A stretch of DNA of 64,000 nucleotides from NCBI RefSeq assembly GCF_000382365.1, contig NZ_KB908230.1, positions 1 through 64,000 on the forward strand, read 5' to 3'. The DNA is from Pannonibacter phragmitetus DSM 14782 (GTDB lineage Bacteria > Pseudomonadota > Alphaproteobacteria > Rhizobiales > Stappiaceae). Positions 1-8,749 of this stretch are shown piece after piece (within the stretch, counting starts at the first letter, position 1; the number at the start of each line of letters is the position of its first letter). The notes under the pieces were generated by a model. It did no database searches. It worked only from the letters and a program-made list of their open reading frames with translations, and was not told the DNA's origin. Position numbers and translations under genes: made by a program.

Positions 1-1
1 C

Positions 2-238
2 CGGCTGCCGCGCCAGCACCACAAGCATCTGAAGTCGACCAACATGCTCGAGCGCCTCAACGAGGAGATAAGACGCCGAACCTATGTCGTGCGCATCTTC
101 CCCAACACCGAAAGCTGCCTGCGCCTCGTCAGGGCCCTAGCTGTCGAAACCAACGAAAACTGGATGGAGGCCAACCGCTACATCAACATGGACGATCTCA
201 AGGAGCACAAAAAGCTCCAACTCCGAAAAGCAGCATGA
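2..238 (+). CDS. IS256 (Mutator)-family transposase, C-terminal part, cut by window start
   Basis: The frame is open from base 2 and reads the typical end of IS256/Mutator transposases, including HHKHLKSTNMLERLNEE, then RRTYVVRIFP and a final DDLKEHKK segment. This DDE transposase would cut and paste its own element. Only about 78 residues of a protein usually near 400 residues long lie in the window, so intactness cannot be judged. A second frame begins in the overlapping ATGA at 235, but it has no recognisable product. The right end of the element should lie shortly after the stop. A weakly suggestive tract lies around 258-287, but no terminal repeat can be proved because the left end is outside the window. 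Confidence 0.88.
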   Translation, partial: RLPRQHHKHLKSTNMLERLNEEIRRRTYVVRIFPNTESCLRLVRALAVETNENWMEANRYINMDDLKEHKKLQLRKAA

Positions 239-750
239 CCAGATTCATGGCCGCCCAAATTGCAGAACTTGACGCACACGACCCGTTATCACTGGACCAT
301 GCCGCTGGTGAGACGCTTGCACGGGCTGGCCGCCGCCTGCCCATAGCGCATGCGTTCATAGCGAATTTCTGGAATGCCCGGCCGCCCGCCTTTCCGGCCC
401 GAGGCGCTGGGCGGAAAGGCGGAGCAGAAGGCGAGCGCCAAGGCACCCGGGGCAGGATGCGGGCGCTGTTGCCTGCTGCGTCTGCGGGCAGGTGCGGCAT
501 GGCCTGCGGCACTCGTGCAGGCGGGGATCCTGCCAGAATGCCTGACTGTGCCCGGCTGTGTGCCGGGCGCAAACCATGTGCGGATAGGGAGCCTCCCTCC
601 AGACTGGCGCTGAATGGGCCGGTTGGCGTTCCGGCTCGTCGTCTAGATTTTGTTCTTCCTATGTTCCTATTGATTCCAGAAGAGTTTGATCCAGTCAAGC
701 GGCTGCTTGACCGGATTTTCACTTTTTGTTCTGAGTTGCGCTGGCTTTAA
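239..750. other. No supportable gene; IS flank
   Basis: Both strands carry long open frames here (235-750 plus and 198-722 minus). Neither looks like a known protein: both are rich in Arg, Ala, Gly and Pro, as expected from GC-rich noncoding DNA, and they overlap each other almost completely. The first few dozen bases probably belong to the right end of the IS256-type element. Confidence 0.5.
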
Positions 751-886
751 CACCCCTCAATGAGTGAAACCAATGCTCGATGAGCTTGACTCATCGAGCA
801 TTGGTTAAGCCCGTGCGGCGCTTGAGCATTTTCAAGGCGTGATGCGTCAGCATCGAAAGCCTTGGTATGAGGCTCATTGAGGGGTG
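751..886. repeat. 136-bp nested inverted-repeat element (MITE-like)
   Basis: The outer arms are CACCCCTCAATGAG at 751-764 and its exact reverse complement at 873-886. Just inside the left arm lies a second, perfect 17-bp hairpin: arm 768-784, loop 785-789, arm 790-806. The sequence GCTTTA occurs next to both outer arms (744-749 and 887-892) and could be a target duplication with a one-base offset on the left. The right edge touches the stop codon of the next minus-strand gene. No coding capacity is seen. A small non-autonomous mobile element is an inference. A bidirectional terminator is the alternative, especially for the 17-bp hairpin. Confidence 0.6.
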
Positions 887-889
887 GCT

Positions 890-1303
890 TTACTGCGAGC
901 GGCGGTAGACGGAGATGTTACGGCTGGTGACGGCGCCGGGCAGCAGGACAGTCTGAGTGACGGTCAGCGTGCGGCCGTCTTCCGAAAGTTCGCGCTCCGC
1001 CTTCATCAGCGTGACGCCGTCGCGCTTGGCTTCGGAGACGAGATTGCGCTCGGTCGCAAATCCGAGACGCATGGAATCGGCCAGTCCGCTCTTGCCAAGG
1101 CGGATCGGCGGGCCGTCCGGCATGGCGGTGAAGCTGTCGTTGGTGACTTCGCCATTGGCCGACACGGTGTTCATCGTGAAGGTCAGCACGCCGAAATCGT
1201 CTTCGATGCGCAAGGTGGCCGAGCGCGGCGGCTCGCCCTGCTCGAAGTCGCTTTCCTCCACATCGAGGATCCAGGTGCCGAGAAACGGTTTTTCCTTGGC
1301 CAT
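890..1303 (-). CDS. Lipocalin-like small protein, function unknown
   Basis: A 137-residue protein starting MAKEKPFLGTW. A frame of 160 codons exists, but the start at 1303 is preferred because GAAAGG lies about 11 bases upstream and similar proteins begin just before the G-x-W motif. The GTW start followed by alternating beta-strand-like segments (SATLRIEDDFGVLTFTM, RELSEDGRTLTVTQ) resembles lipocalin-like or fatty-acid-binding-like barrels of about 130 residues. No signal peptide or membrane segment is seen, so it is probably cytosolic. It lies downstream of leuB on the same strand but behind a strong hairpin, so it may be transcribed on its own. The ligand cannot be predicted. Confidence 0.7.
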   Translation of the reverse strand: MAKEKPFLGTWILDVEESDFEQGEPPRSATLRIEDDFGVLTFTMNTVSANGEVTNDSFTAMPDGPPIRLGKSGLADSMRLGFATERNLVSEAKRDGVTLMKAERELSEDGRTLTVTQTVLLPGAVTSRNISVYRRSQ

Positions 1304-1351
1304 GTTGCCGTGCCTTTCGACTGGAGTGTGCCTCTGGTTGGGGCGCAATGC

Positions 1352-1390
1352 ATAAGGCCGCCGCCTGCGCATGGCAAGCGGCGGCCTTAT
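1352..1390 (-). terminator. Hairpin terminator after leuB
   Basis: Perfect 13-bp stem (ATAAGGCCGCCGC at 1352-1364 pairing with 1378-1390) and a 13-nt loop, placed 18 bases after the leuB stop. No strong U-tract follows on the minus strand, so termination efficiency is uncertain. Confidence 0.65.
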
Positions 1391-1408
1391 GACCGGTTGG
1401 TATTCAGA

Positions 1409-2521
1409 TCAGGCGCTGAGCGCGTTCAGCTCGGCCACGATGGCATCGCCCATGGCGGACGTGCCGATGACGGTGGTGCCTTCCGAGGCGATGTCGCGGG
1501 TGCGCAGGCCCTTGTCCAGCGCATTGGCGATGGCCTTGTCCAGCATGTCCGCTTCCGCAACCTTCTCGAAGGAGTAGCGCAGGGCCATGGCGAAGGAGGC
1601 GATCATGGCGATCGGGTTGGCAGCGCCCGTGCCGGCGATGTCCGGGGCGGAGCCGTGCACCGGCTCATACAGCGCCTTGCGCTTGCCGGTGGCGGCATCG
1701 GGAGCGCCGAGCGAGGCGGACGGCAGCATGCCGAGCGAGCCGGTCAGCATGGCGGCCACGTCGGACAGCATGTCGCCGAACAGGTTGTCGGTGACGATGA
1801 CGTCGAACTGCTTCGGCCAGCGCACGAGCTGCATGCCGCCGGCGTCTGCAAGCATGTGCTCCAGCTGCACGTCCTCATAGCCGTTCTTGTGGGTGGCGGT
1901 GACCACTTCGTTCCAGAGCACGCCCGACTTCATGACGTTGCGCTTTTCCATTGAGGTGACCTTGCCCTTGCGGGTGCGGGCCAGCTCGAAGGCGGCCTTG
2001 GCGATGCGCTCGATTTCGTAGGTGTCATAGACCTGCGTGTCGATGGCGCGCTTCTGGCCGTTGCCAAGGTCGGTGATGGTCTTCGGCTCGCCGAAATAGA
2101 CGCCGCCCGTCAGCTCGCGCAGGATCAGGATGTCGAGACCCTCGATCACATCGCGCTTCAGCGAGGAAGCGCCAGCCAGCGCCGGATAGCAGATGGCCGG
2201 ACGCAGGTTGGCGAAAAGCTGCATGTCCTTGCGCAGGCGCAGAAGGCCTGCTTCCGGGCGCACTTCGTAAGGCACCTTGTCCCACTTCGGGCCGCCGACG
2301 GCGCCAAAGATCACGGCATCGGCAGCCATGGCCTTGGCCATGTCGCCTTCGGAAATGGACTGGCCATGCGCATCATAGGCGCAGCCGCCGACGAGGCCTT
2401 CCTCGGTCTCAAACGTGTCCGTGCCGCGTGCGTTGAACCAGGCGATGATCTTCTTCACCTCGGGCATGATTTCCGGGCCGATGCCGTCGCCGGGCAGAAG
2501 AAGAAGCTTGTGAGTTGCCAT
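1409..2521 (-). CDS. leuB: 3-isopropylmalate dehydrogenase
   Basis: A 370-residue NAD-dependent decarboxylating dehydrogenase, the third step of leucine biosynthesis, converting (2R,3S)-3-isopropylmalate to 2-oxoisocaproate. The N-terminus reads [13 protein letters not shown], the nucleotide-binding part contains [18 protein letters not shown], and [14 protein letters not shown] supplies metal/substrate residues. Length is normal for LeuB and the start is the usual one before the beta strand. It stands alone here: leuA, leuC and leuD are not in the window, as is common in rhizobial-type genomes where leuB is separate. A hairpin follows the stop. The protein acts in the cytosol as a dimer (known for the family). 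Confidence 0.97.
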   Translation of the reverse strand: MATHKLLLLPGDGIGPEIMPEVKKIIAWFNARGTDTFETEEGLVGGCAYDAHGQSISEGDMAKAMAADAVIFGAVGGPKWDKVPYEVRPEAGLLRLRKDMQLFANLRPAICYPALAGASSLKRDVIEGLDILILRELTGGVYFGEPKTITDLGNGQKRAIDTQVYDTYEIERIAKAAFELARTRKGKVTSMEKRNVMKSGVLWNEVVTATHKNGYEDVQLEHMLADAGGMQLVRWPKQFDVIVTDNLFGDMLSDVAAMLTGSLGMLPSASLGAPDAATGKRKALYEPVHGSAPDIAGTGAANPIAMIASFAMALRYSFEKVAEADMLDKAIANALDKGLRTRDIASEGTTVIGTSAMGDAIVAELNALSA

Positions 2522-2655
2522 GGGTGTCCATCCCGTTTTTGAAAATTGCTCTGGCCCTTGGGTTAGCGGCTTGAGGCTGCCTTTTCAAGGCGAAGGCGCG
2601 CGGCAAGAGTTCAAGCGAGGCTGAGCTTTTGATCAAGTGAGAGGCGGCATGCGCG

Positions 2656-3627
2656 TCAGTGGGCGGTCAGTCCCGCAGGATCCATGTTGCCGCCGCACAG
2701 CAGGATGCCGGTGCGCTCGCCCCGCTGGGGCACATAGGCACCACACAGCAGCGCTGCGAAGGCTGCTGCGCCGCCCGGTTCTGCCACCAGCTGCAGCCCC
2801 AGCCAGAGCCGCTGCTGTGCGGCCATCACCTCTTCGTCGCTGACGGTGACGACCCGCTCGACGCAGCGCGCACAAATGGCATAGGTGAGATCCCCCGCGC
2901 GGCGTGCGCCGAGGCTGTCCACCGCACTGCCGGAGACCGGCACGTCAACCGGCTCCCCAGCCTCAAGCGCGGCCTTCATGGTCTGGCAGCCTTCGGTTTC
3001 CACGCCGATGATGCGGGTCTTTCCGGCAAACCATGTGGCCATGCCGGCGATCAGGCCGCCACCGCCCACTGCAATGAGCAGCGTGTCGAGCCCTTTGGTC
3101 TGCCCGTCCCATTCCAGAGCTGCAGTACCCTGTCCGATGATGGTCTCCGCAGCGGCATAGGCGTGAATGTCCATCGCCCCTGTACGGGTTTCATAGGCGC
3201 TGCAGGCTTCCCGCGCTTCGGCATAGGTGGACCCGGTGATCTCCAGGCCTGCGCCGTAGCTGCGGATCTTGGCTTTTTTGAAAGGGGTTGCGAGCTCCGG
3301 CACGAAAATCCGCGCAGGAATACCGAGGCTGCGGGCGGCATAGGCAACTGCCGCACCATGATTGCCGCCCGACGCGGCAGCAATGCCGGCCGCCGGAATG
3401 TCCGTGCTCAGCAGCGTGTTGAAAGCTCCGCGCGCCTTGAAGGAACCGCTGTGCTGCAGGGATTCGAGCTTCAGGGAAACGCCCGCCGGAAGGCCGAGAT
3501 CTCCGGATCTGAGCTGCAGAGCTGGCGTGACGCGGATATGGGGCGTAATTCGATCATAGGCAGCCTCAATGGCTGCAGCAGTCACGAGCATGATGGGCCC
3601 CGGTGTTCCATTATCTTCCGCCACCAT
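2656..3627 (-). CDS. PLP-dependent threonine/serine dehydratase family protein
   Basis: About 323 residues of fold-type II PLP enzyme. The cofactor lysine lies in HSGSFKARGAFN, the glycine loop that holds the phosphate is AVGGGGLIAG, and SGGNHG is the Ser-Gly-Gly-Asn-His loop. There is no C-terminal ACT domain, so this is the short, unregulated catabolic or serine-racemase-like form rather than biosynthetic IlvA. It probably deaminates threonine or serine to the 2-oxo acid and ammonia; the exact substrate cannot be told. The start is uncertain: ATG at 3627 gives MVAEDNG, an upstream ATG at 3675 adds 16 residues, and one at 3591 removes 12. It follows an M20 amidohydrolase on the same strand, separated by a terminator-like hairpin. 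Confidence 0.85.
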   Translation of the reverse strand: MVAEDNGTPGPIMLVTAAAIEAAYDRITPHIRVTPALQLRSGDLGLPAGVSLKLESLQHSGSFKARGAFNTLLSTDIPAAGIAAASGGNHGAAVAYAARSLGIPARIFVPELATPFKKAKIRSYGAGLEITGSTYAEAREACSAYETRTGAMDIHAYAAAETIIGQGTAALEWDGQTKGLDTLLIAVGGGGLIAGMATWFAGKTRIIGVETEGCQTMKAALEAGEPVDVPVSGSAVDSLGARRAGDLTYAICARCVERVVTVSDEEVMAAQQRLWLGLQLVAEPGGAAAFAALLCGAYVPQRGERTGILLCGGNMDPAGLTAH

Positions 3628-3763
3628 AAAAAACTCTTTGGCTGCCTGCCAGAAGAGAATGACAGCATGATCCATAAGGATGACAGGGGAAGCTTTTCAG
3701 AAGCTTTCCGAAGAAGCGGCATGAGCCGTCAGCCTGCCGACCCTGCTTCGTCCACGGCCACCT

Positions 3764-3790
3764 ACAGGCTCCGGCGCTTCCGGAGCCTGT
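3764..3790 (-). terminator. Hairpin terminator after M20 amidohydrolase gene
   Basis: Perfect 11-bp stem ACAGGCTCCGG (3764-3774) with its complement at 3780-3790 and a 5-nt loop, 27 bases after the stop of the upstream minus-strand gene. Confidence 0.6.
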
Positions 3791-3817
3791 GCAAGCGATG
3801 TCAGATGCGCGGCAGGA

Positions 3818-4984
3818 TCAGGCGGCGAGAGCCTTTTCCACCAGCCGCACGAAATAGGAGCTTCCTGACGGGATCAGCCCGTCATTGAAGTTGTAGCGCG
3901 GGTGATGCAGGCTGGCGCTGTCGCCATTGCCTGCGAAGATGTAGGCGCCCGGCCGCTCCAGCAGCATGTAGGAGAAGTCCTCGCCGCCCATCATCGGCTC
4001 GGTCTCCTTCTGCACACGGTCAGGCCCGGCAATCTCCTCGGCCACGCTGACGGCAAAGTCCGTCTGGTCATCGTGGTTGGCGGTGACCGGATAGCCGCGG
4101 CGGAACTCGATCTCGGCCGTTGCGCCATAGGCGGTGCACAGGGCGTTGACGATCTCGTTCAGGCGCTTCTCCGCCAGATCGCGTGTGGCATCAGTCAGGC
4201 TGCGGATGGTGCCGCGCAGGGTTGCCGTTTCGGGAATGACGTTGAAGGCTGTGCCTGCCTCGAAGATCGTGACGGAGACGACCACCGAATCGAGCGGATT
4301 GACCGCGCGGCTGGCGATGGTCTGCAGGGCGCTGACGATCTGGGTGCCAACGATGATCGGATCAACCGTCTCATGCGGCTTGGCCGCATGGCCGCCGCGC
4401 CCGGTGATGGTGATGCGGAACTCATCGGTTGCAGCCATGATTGGCCCCTTGCGGATGGCAAACTCGCCCACCGGCAGGCCGGGCAGATTGTGCAGGCTGT
4501 AGACCTCGTCAATGGACCATCGGGTCATCAGCCCGTCGTCGATCATCGCCTTGGCGCCTGCGCCGCCCTCTTCGGCCGGCTGGAAGATGACCACCGCCGT
4601 GCCGTTGAAGTTGCGGGTTTCGGCGAGGTATTTCGCGGCGCCCAGCAGCATGGAGGTGTGGCCGTCATGGCCGCAGGCATGCATCTTGCCCGGCGTTTTC
4701 GACGCATAGGGCAGGCCGGTCATCTCCGCGATGGGCAGGGCGTCCATGTCGGCGCGCAGGCCAATCACCCGGCCAGCGCCGCCGTTCTTGCCCCGGATCA
4801 CGCCGACAACGCCGGTCCTGCCAATGCCGGTCACCACCTCGTCCAGCCCGAAGCTGCGCAGCAGGTCAGCCACCTTGGCGGCCGTGCGGACTGTCTCGTA
4901 CATGATCTCCGGGTTCTCATGGAAATCACGGCGCCAGCTGGCGATTTCATCGGCAAGATCGGCAATACGGTTGACGACCGGCAT
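3818..4984 (-). CDS. M20-family amidohydrolase (hippurate hydrolase / aminoacylase type)
   Basis: A 388-residue cytosolic zinc amidohydrolase of the M20D group (HipO, IAA-amino-acid hydrolase, N-acyl-amino-acid deacylase). It shows GLRADMDALPIAE, the metal motif MHACGHDGHTSMLLGAA, the catalytic EEGGAGA glutamates and PMMGGEDFSYML near the C-terminus. These enzymes split an acyl or aryl group from an amino acid; substrate choice cannot be read from sequence. The start MPVVNRIADLADEIASWRRD matches the family. It sits alone between a methyltransferase gene and the dehydratase gene, all on the minus strand, with about 166 bases upstream free for a promoter. Confidence 0.92.
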   Translation of the reverse strand: MPVVNRIADLADEIASWRRDFHENPEIMYETVRTAAKVADLLRSFGLDEVVTGIGRTGVVGVIRGKNGGAGRVIGLRADMDALPIAEMTGLPYASKTPGKMHACGHDGHTSMLLGAAKYLAETRNFNGTAVVIFQPAEEGGAGAKAMIDDGLMTRWSIDEVYSLHNLPGLPVGEFAIRKGPIMAATDEFRITITGRGGHAAKPHETVDPIIVGTQIVSALQTIASRAVNPLDSVVVSVTIFEAGTAFNVIPETATLRGTIRSLTDATRDLAEKRLNEIVNALCTAYGATAEIEFRRGYPVTANHDDQTDFAVSVAEEIAGPDRVQKETEPMMGGEDFSYMLLERPGAYIFAGNGDSASLHHPRYNFNDGLIPSGSSYFVRLVEKALAA

Positions 4985-5150
4985 GGAAGGCTCCTCGGGG
5001 GACTAGGTACGGCCGGGTCTGGCCGGCAAAGCAGGTGTTCTTGCCAGAATGGTCTGGCGGAAAGGGATCTCTATAGGAGGGGTTGCCTGCAAAAAGCGCA
5101 AGCTGCTTTATGCGGCGTTGCAGCAGAGGCTGTTCGCAGGCGCCTTTGTA

Positions 5151-5819
5151 TCAGGCTCCCAACGCTGGCCGGAAGCGGTAGACGCTGGTTTTCTTCACTT
5201 CCGAATCCTCAAGGCTGCGGATCACCGGCACCGTATAGGTGGCCAGATGCTCCAGCCTTTCCTTCGGCAGATAGGACCGGCCCGGATCGCCAACGAGAAT
5301 CAGTGTGCGGGCCTCGTCCAGCTGGTCGAGCCAGGCAATCAGCTTGCGCGACATGGGCAGCTCGTAGAACACATCGCCGCAGATCATCAGGTCCGTCTGC
5401 GGCGGCGGAGTGCCGGTGATGTCACCCAGTTCCGTGGCCAGCGTGACGCCGTTGAGCGCCGCATTGAGGCGGATGGCCTCGATGGCAAAGCGGTCGATTT
5501 CAACGGCTGTTACCGATGCCGCGCCTGCCAGCATTGCAGCAATGCCGACAATGCCGGAGCCGGCGGCAAAATCCGTCACCGTCTTGCCCCGCACCAGATC
5601 CGGATTGTCGAGGAGATAGCGCGCCAGCGCCTGTCCGCCTGCCCAGGCAAAGGCCCAGAACGGTGGCGGCAGGCCGATTTCGCCCAGTTCATCCTCGGTC
5701 TTCTGCCACAGGTCCATGGCTTCGCTGGCGAGGTGGAGCCGGATTTCGCTGGCATGCGGGACGGCGAGCACTTCCGTGTTCGTCTCGATGAAGTGCTTCG
5801 GGTCTGCAATGCCGGTCAA
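5151..5819 (-). CDS. Class I SAM-dependent protein methyltransferase, ETF-beta lysine methyltransferase-like
   Basis: A 222-residue Rossmann methyltransferase. The AdoMet loop is VTDFAAGSGIVGIAA, the acidic strand ends in VTAVEID, and the catalytic-region motif is ICGDVFYE. The order and spacing resemble the group that includes PrmA and the ETFB lysine methyltransferases, whose bacterial members have been shown to methylate electron-transfer flavoprotein beta. A role in modifying ETF is therefore plausible but inferred. The gene is followed after 30 bases upstream by the EVE gene on the same strand, suggesting cotranscription with EVE and YciI. Confidence 0.8.
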   Translation of the reverse strand: MTGIADPKHFIETNTEVLAVPHASEIRLHLASEAMDLWQKTEDELGEIGLPPPFWAFAWAGGQALARYLLDNPDLVRGKTVTDFAAGSGIVGIAAMLAGAASVTAVEIDRFAIEAIRLNAALNGVTLATELGDITGTPPPQTDLMICGDVFYELPMSRKLIAWLDQLDEARTLILVGDPGRSYLPKERLEHLATYTVPVIRSLEDSEVKKTSVYRFRPALGA

Positions 5820-5849
5820 TCCGGTCTCCTGAACTGCGGGAAAAGGGAA

Positions 5850-6281
5850 TCAGACGTTCGGATCGAGCCCGCCCATCTCGCACACCACTTTCCATTCTTC
5901 TTCCGTCACCGGCTGCACCGACAGGCGCATGGAGGTGACGAGGGCCATCTGGGCAAGGCGCGGCTCGGCCTTGACGGCGGCCAGGGTGACGGGCTTGGGC
6001 ACATCGCAGACGGCGCGGAAATGCACGCAATCCCAGCGCGGGTCATCCGTCGTGCTGTCCTGCGCGGTGCCGCTGCACACTTCCGCCACGCCGACAATCT
6101 CCTTGCCGATGTTGGAATGGTAGAAGAAGGCCCGGTCGCCCAGCGACATGGCGCGCATGTTGTTGCGGGCCAGATAATTGCGTACGCCCGTCCATTCCTC
6201 GCCCGCAGCGCCCTTGGCTTTCTGCTGCTCCCAGGACCAGACGTCCGGCTCGGACTTGATCAGCCAGTATTTCACGGTCAC
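5850..6281 (-). CDS. EVE domain-containing protein
   Basis: A 143-residue single-domain EVE protein (PUA-like fold), with the family start KYWLIKSEPDVWSW and GVRNYLARNNMRAM. Stand-alone EVE proteins are thought to bind modified bases in nucleic acid. The start is taken as GTG at 6281: it overlaps the YciI stop in a 4-base GTGA and has GGAGG about 5 bases upstream on the minus strand. The longer ATG frame to 6314 would overlap YciI by 12 codons without support. The tight overlap shows translational coupling with the YciI gene. Confidence 0.9.
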   Translation of the reverse strand: MTVKYWLIKSEPDVWSWEQQKAKGAAGEEWTGVRNYLARNNMRAMSLGDRAFFYHSNIGKEIVGVAEVCSGTAQDSTTDDPRWDCVHFRAVCDVPKPVTLAAVKAEPRLAQMALVTSMRLSVQPVTEEEWKVVCEMGGLDPNV

Positions 6282-6568
6282 TGCGCCTCCGGGTTCTTGA
6301 TCACCCAGTTCCACGGGCGGATTTCGACGGAGGCAAACAGGCCGGCGCGGGCATAGGGGTCTTCCTGCGAAACGGCGAGGGCTTCGTCCCGGTTCTCCGC
6401 TTCGATGATGACGAGGCTGCCGGTCATGTTGCCGGCGTCATCGAGAAAGGGACCGGCCGCCTTCAGGCGGCTGCCCATGGCCTTGAGAAATTCCACATGC
6501 GCCGGGCGGTTGTCGAGGCGCGTCTGCAGGGCGCCGGGCTTGTCGGTGCAGATCAGGGCATAAAGCAT
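6278..6568 (-). CDS. YciI-family protein
   Basis: A 96-residue ferredoxin-like alpha/beta barrel protein of the YciI group. It starts MLYALICTDKPG, with the conserved Arg-Pro-x-His stretch (NRPAHVEFLKAMG) and AEDP-like end SQEDPYARAGLF. Members form dimers with a His-Asp pair; the cellular role is unsettled. It lies upstream of EVE with a 4-base overlap and downstream of gpsA by about 100 bases, an order seen in many alphaproteobacteria. Confidence 0.9.
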   Translation of the reverse strand: MLYALICTDKPGALQTRLDNRPAHVEFLKAMGSRLKAAGPFLDDAGNMTGSLVIIEAENRDEALAVSQEDPYARAGLFASVEIRPWNWVIKNPEAQ

Positions 6569-6665
6569 GGAAGAACCTCCTGTTTGTGCCGCAGGTTAGA
6601 ACATTTGACGGTGGAATGAAGCGGCAAAATCGCCGGGGCTCACGCAAATCTTGCGGCAGCCTGCG

Positions 6666-7670
6666 TCAGGCTCCGGCCTCGCGCCGCAGCGGGCGGCTCA
6701 TCAGCCGGTTCAGCGCCTCGTCAATGGTCAGCCGGGCGGCGATCACATCGGCCACCACCTTGCAGACCGGCAGATCGACCCCGTGCCGCTCGCCCAGTTC
6801 CACGGCGATTTCAGCCGAGAATACGCCTTCGGCCAGCTTCTCGCCCGCATTCAGCAGCTCTTCTGCCGTGCGGCCCTCGCCCAGCTTGTAGCCGAAGCTG
6901 AAGTTGCGGGACTGTGTGGAGGAGCAGCTGAGCACCAGATCGCCAAGGCCTGAAAGGCCCGTCAGTGTTTCCGGTCTTGCACCCATGGCAAGGCCCAGGC
7001 GCGTCAGTTCGGCAAAGCCGCGTGCGGTGAGAGCGGCCTGCGCCGAGGCGCCGAGCTTGCGCCCGGCCACTGCACCGCAGGCGATGGCCAGAACGTTCTT
7101 CAACGCTCCGCCCACCTGCGTTCCGATGAGGTCACTCGAGGCATAGGGCCGGAAGCTGGCGGAGGCGAGCGCCAGCGCCAATGCATCAGCCATTGCGCCG
7201 TCACGGGCGGCAACCGTTACGGCCGTCGGCAGGCCGCGCGCCACATCGGCGGCAAAGCTCGGGCCGGACAGCACGGCCGGATGAGCCTGCGGCAGCACTT
7301 CGGCCAGCGTGTCGGTGAGAAGGTTGCCGGTGCCCTTTTCGATGCCTTTGGAGCAGAGCACCACTGGCGTGCCTGGGCGCAAAAGCCCAGCCAGCGGCGT
7401 CAGCACGGCGCGGGTGGTCTGCGCCGGTGTCACCAGCAGGATGGCATCGGCCTTTGCCGCTTCGGTGATATCGCCGGTGGCCGTCAGCGGCTCGTCGAAG
7501 GTGACGCCCGGCAGATAGGCGCTGTTGGTCTGGCGGGCGCGGATTTCTGATACAAGGGCGGGATCGCGGGCCCACAGCAGGACGGACCGGCCCGCACGGG
7601 CTGCCGAAAGCGCCAGCGCCGTGCCCCAGGCACCGCCACCCAGAACGGCAATGGTCTCGATCCCGGCCAT
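6666..7670 (-). CDS. gpsA: NAD(P)H-dependent glycerol-3-phosphate dehydrogenase
   Basis: A 334-residue enzyme that reduces dihydroxyacetone phosphate to sn-glycerol 3-phosphate for phospholipid synthesis. The Rossmann loop is IAVLGGGAWGTALA; the catalytic lysine region is GGALKNVLAIACG, and the GLSGLGDLVLSC segment is typical. The start is at 7670 (MAGIETIAVLGGG), with GGGAGA six bases upstream on the minus strand. An open frame continues to 7829 but that part overlaps the NUDIX gene and is not GpsA-like. It starts two bases after the NUDIX stop, so the two are cotranscribed. Confidence 0.95.
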   Translation of the reverse strand: MAGIETIAVLGGGAWGTALALSAARAGRSVLLWARDPALVSEIRARQTNSAYLPGVTFDEPLTATGDITEAAKADAILLVTPAQTTRAVLTPLAGLLRPGTPVVLCSKGIEKGTGNLLTDTLAEVLPQAHPAVLSGPSFAADVARGLPTAVTVAARDGAMADALALALASASFRPYASSDLIGTQVGGALKNVLAIACGAVAGRKLGASAQAALTARGFAELTRLGLAMGARPETLTGLSGLGDLVLSCSSTQSRNFSFGYKLGEGRTAEELLNAGEKLAEGVFSAEIAVELGERHGVDLPVCKVVADVIAARLTIDEALNRLMSRPLRREAGA

Positions 7671-7672
7671 GT

Positions 7673-8134
7673 CTATCTCCCTTGCAGGCGCTGCCGCAGC
7701 AGGCCGATTTGTGCGCCGAAGCCCTCGTAGAACACGGCAGGGTCCACCTCGGTGAACAGGTCCTGCCAGAACAGGCGGAAGCGTATCGGATCGCCGCCGC
7801 CGCTCGGCGTCATTTCGTAGTGTTCCCACTCGTCCTTGAGAATCACCGGCAGCGTGGCGTGAAAATGGCGGCGCTTGTGCAGATCGCGCCCCCGGCCATT
7901 GTCGAACACGTGGTCCTGGTCCGTGAGGTGATCAAGAACGCCGTCCAGCGTCAGCCCCGTTTCCTCGAAGAACTCGCGTCTTGCGCCGATGAGGTGGCTC
8001 TCGCCCGGATCCAGCGTGCCGCCGGGCACCTGAAGGCCGATTTCCGGCTGATCCGGCTGGGCAAATACCAGCAGCTTGCGCCCGCAGGTGAGGTAGACAT
8101 AAGCCTTGTGGCGCACTTGCATGGCAGCATCCAT
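7673..8134 (-). CDS. NUDIX hydrolase
   Basis: About 153 residues with a full Nudix box: GGTLDPGESHL followed by ARREFFEETGL, giving the G-x5-E-x7-RE-x2-EE-x-G arrangement that binds divalent metal and cleaves a nucleoside diphosphate linked to X. The substrate is unknown. The start is put at 8134 (MDAAMQVRHKAYVY), because upstream codons are Arg-rich and unlike the family; 8122 is equally possible. It ends two bases before gpsA, so it belongs to that transcription unit. Confidence 0.82.
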   Translation of the reverse strand: MDAAMQVRHKAYVYLTCGRKLLVFAQPDQPEIGLQVPGGTLDPGESHLIGARREFFEETGLTLDGVLDHLTDQDHVFDNGRGRDLHKRRHFHATLPVILKDEWEHYEMTPSGGGDPIRFRLFWQDLFTEVDPAVFYEGFGAQIGLLRQRLQGR

Positions 8135-8221
8135 CCTTCGAAACCGCCCCTGCCTAGCAAGTCCGGTGCGCGAAGGGAACCGGGTTTCGGGGTGCTGCAT
8201 GTGCCGGTTGGCCGGAAACGG

Positions 8222-8746
8222 TCAATCCTGACGCCAGGATTGCTGATCTATGGGCAGTTTCCGCTGTGGGTCGTAGACAGTGACCTTGTGTGGCAGGGTG
8301 TCACTCCATTGCCATAACACAAGGTTGAAGTGCTCCAGCTTCGCTCCCGGAGCAAAAGAGGGAACGAGAATTCCTGCCGTTCCAGTCTCGATCAGCGCAT
8401 CGGCAATGTCCCATGTGGGAGCAATGGAATTCTGGCCGTGAGGCGGCATCCATGCCCCGCTCATATCCGCCAGCGGAATGCCAAGGGCCTTCTGCGTTTC
8501 AGGATCTCGAAGGTCCAGAATATCTTCACAGTCCACATCATACTGGACGAGCGTGAGAGGTTCCATCCGGTGCGAAAAGCCATGCGCCATCTCGCAGATG
8601 ACGCCTTCTAGTGACGAGGCGAGATATAGGGCTGGCACGCCGGGAGCATTCCAGCGTCCGCCATGAAGCTTTGCACCTTCTCCAGACAGGGGCGCCCATG
8701 CCCATCGTGGGTCATGTCCTCGAAAGAATGCCCTCTGAACCCGCAC
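8222..8746 (-). CDS. RES-domain toxin of a RES/Xre toxin-antitoxin pair
   Basis: A 174-residue RES-domain protein. Conserved features include GGRWNAPGVPALYLASS early on (Arg, Tyr and Ser of the active-site group), a Glu in the following EGVICEMAH helix and WDIADALIE later. Characterised RES toxins degrade or modify NAD(+), resembling ADP-ribosyltransferases. The best start is a GTG at 8746, three bases after the antitoxin stop, giving VRVQRAFFRGHDP. The length of about 170 residues is normal. The pair lies between tsaD and the NUDIX/gpsA genes, on the same strand, and looks like an insertion into a core locus. Confidence 0.85.
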   Translation of the reverse strand: MRVQRAFFRGHDPRWAWAPLSGEGAKLHGGRWNAPGVPALYLASSLEGVICEMAHGFSHRMEPLTLVQYDVDCEDILDLRDPETQKALGIPLADMSGAWMPPHGQNSIAPTWDIADALIETGTAGILVPSFAPGAKLEHFNLVLWQWSDTLPHKVTVYDPQRKLPIDQQSWRQD

Positions 8747-8749
8747 GGC

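Noticed and set aside
235-750. 171-codon frame starting in an ATGA overlap with the transposase
   Set aside because: Overlap looks operon-like, but the translation is low-complexity and covered by an opposite frame of equal length; no family recognised.
2522-2655. Leader peptide or riboswitch before leuB
   Set aside because: No run of leucine codons, terminator/antiterminator pair or known aptamer core was found in the 134-base gap.
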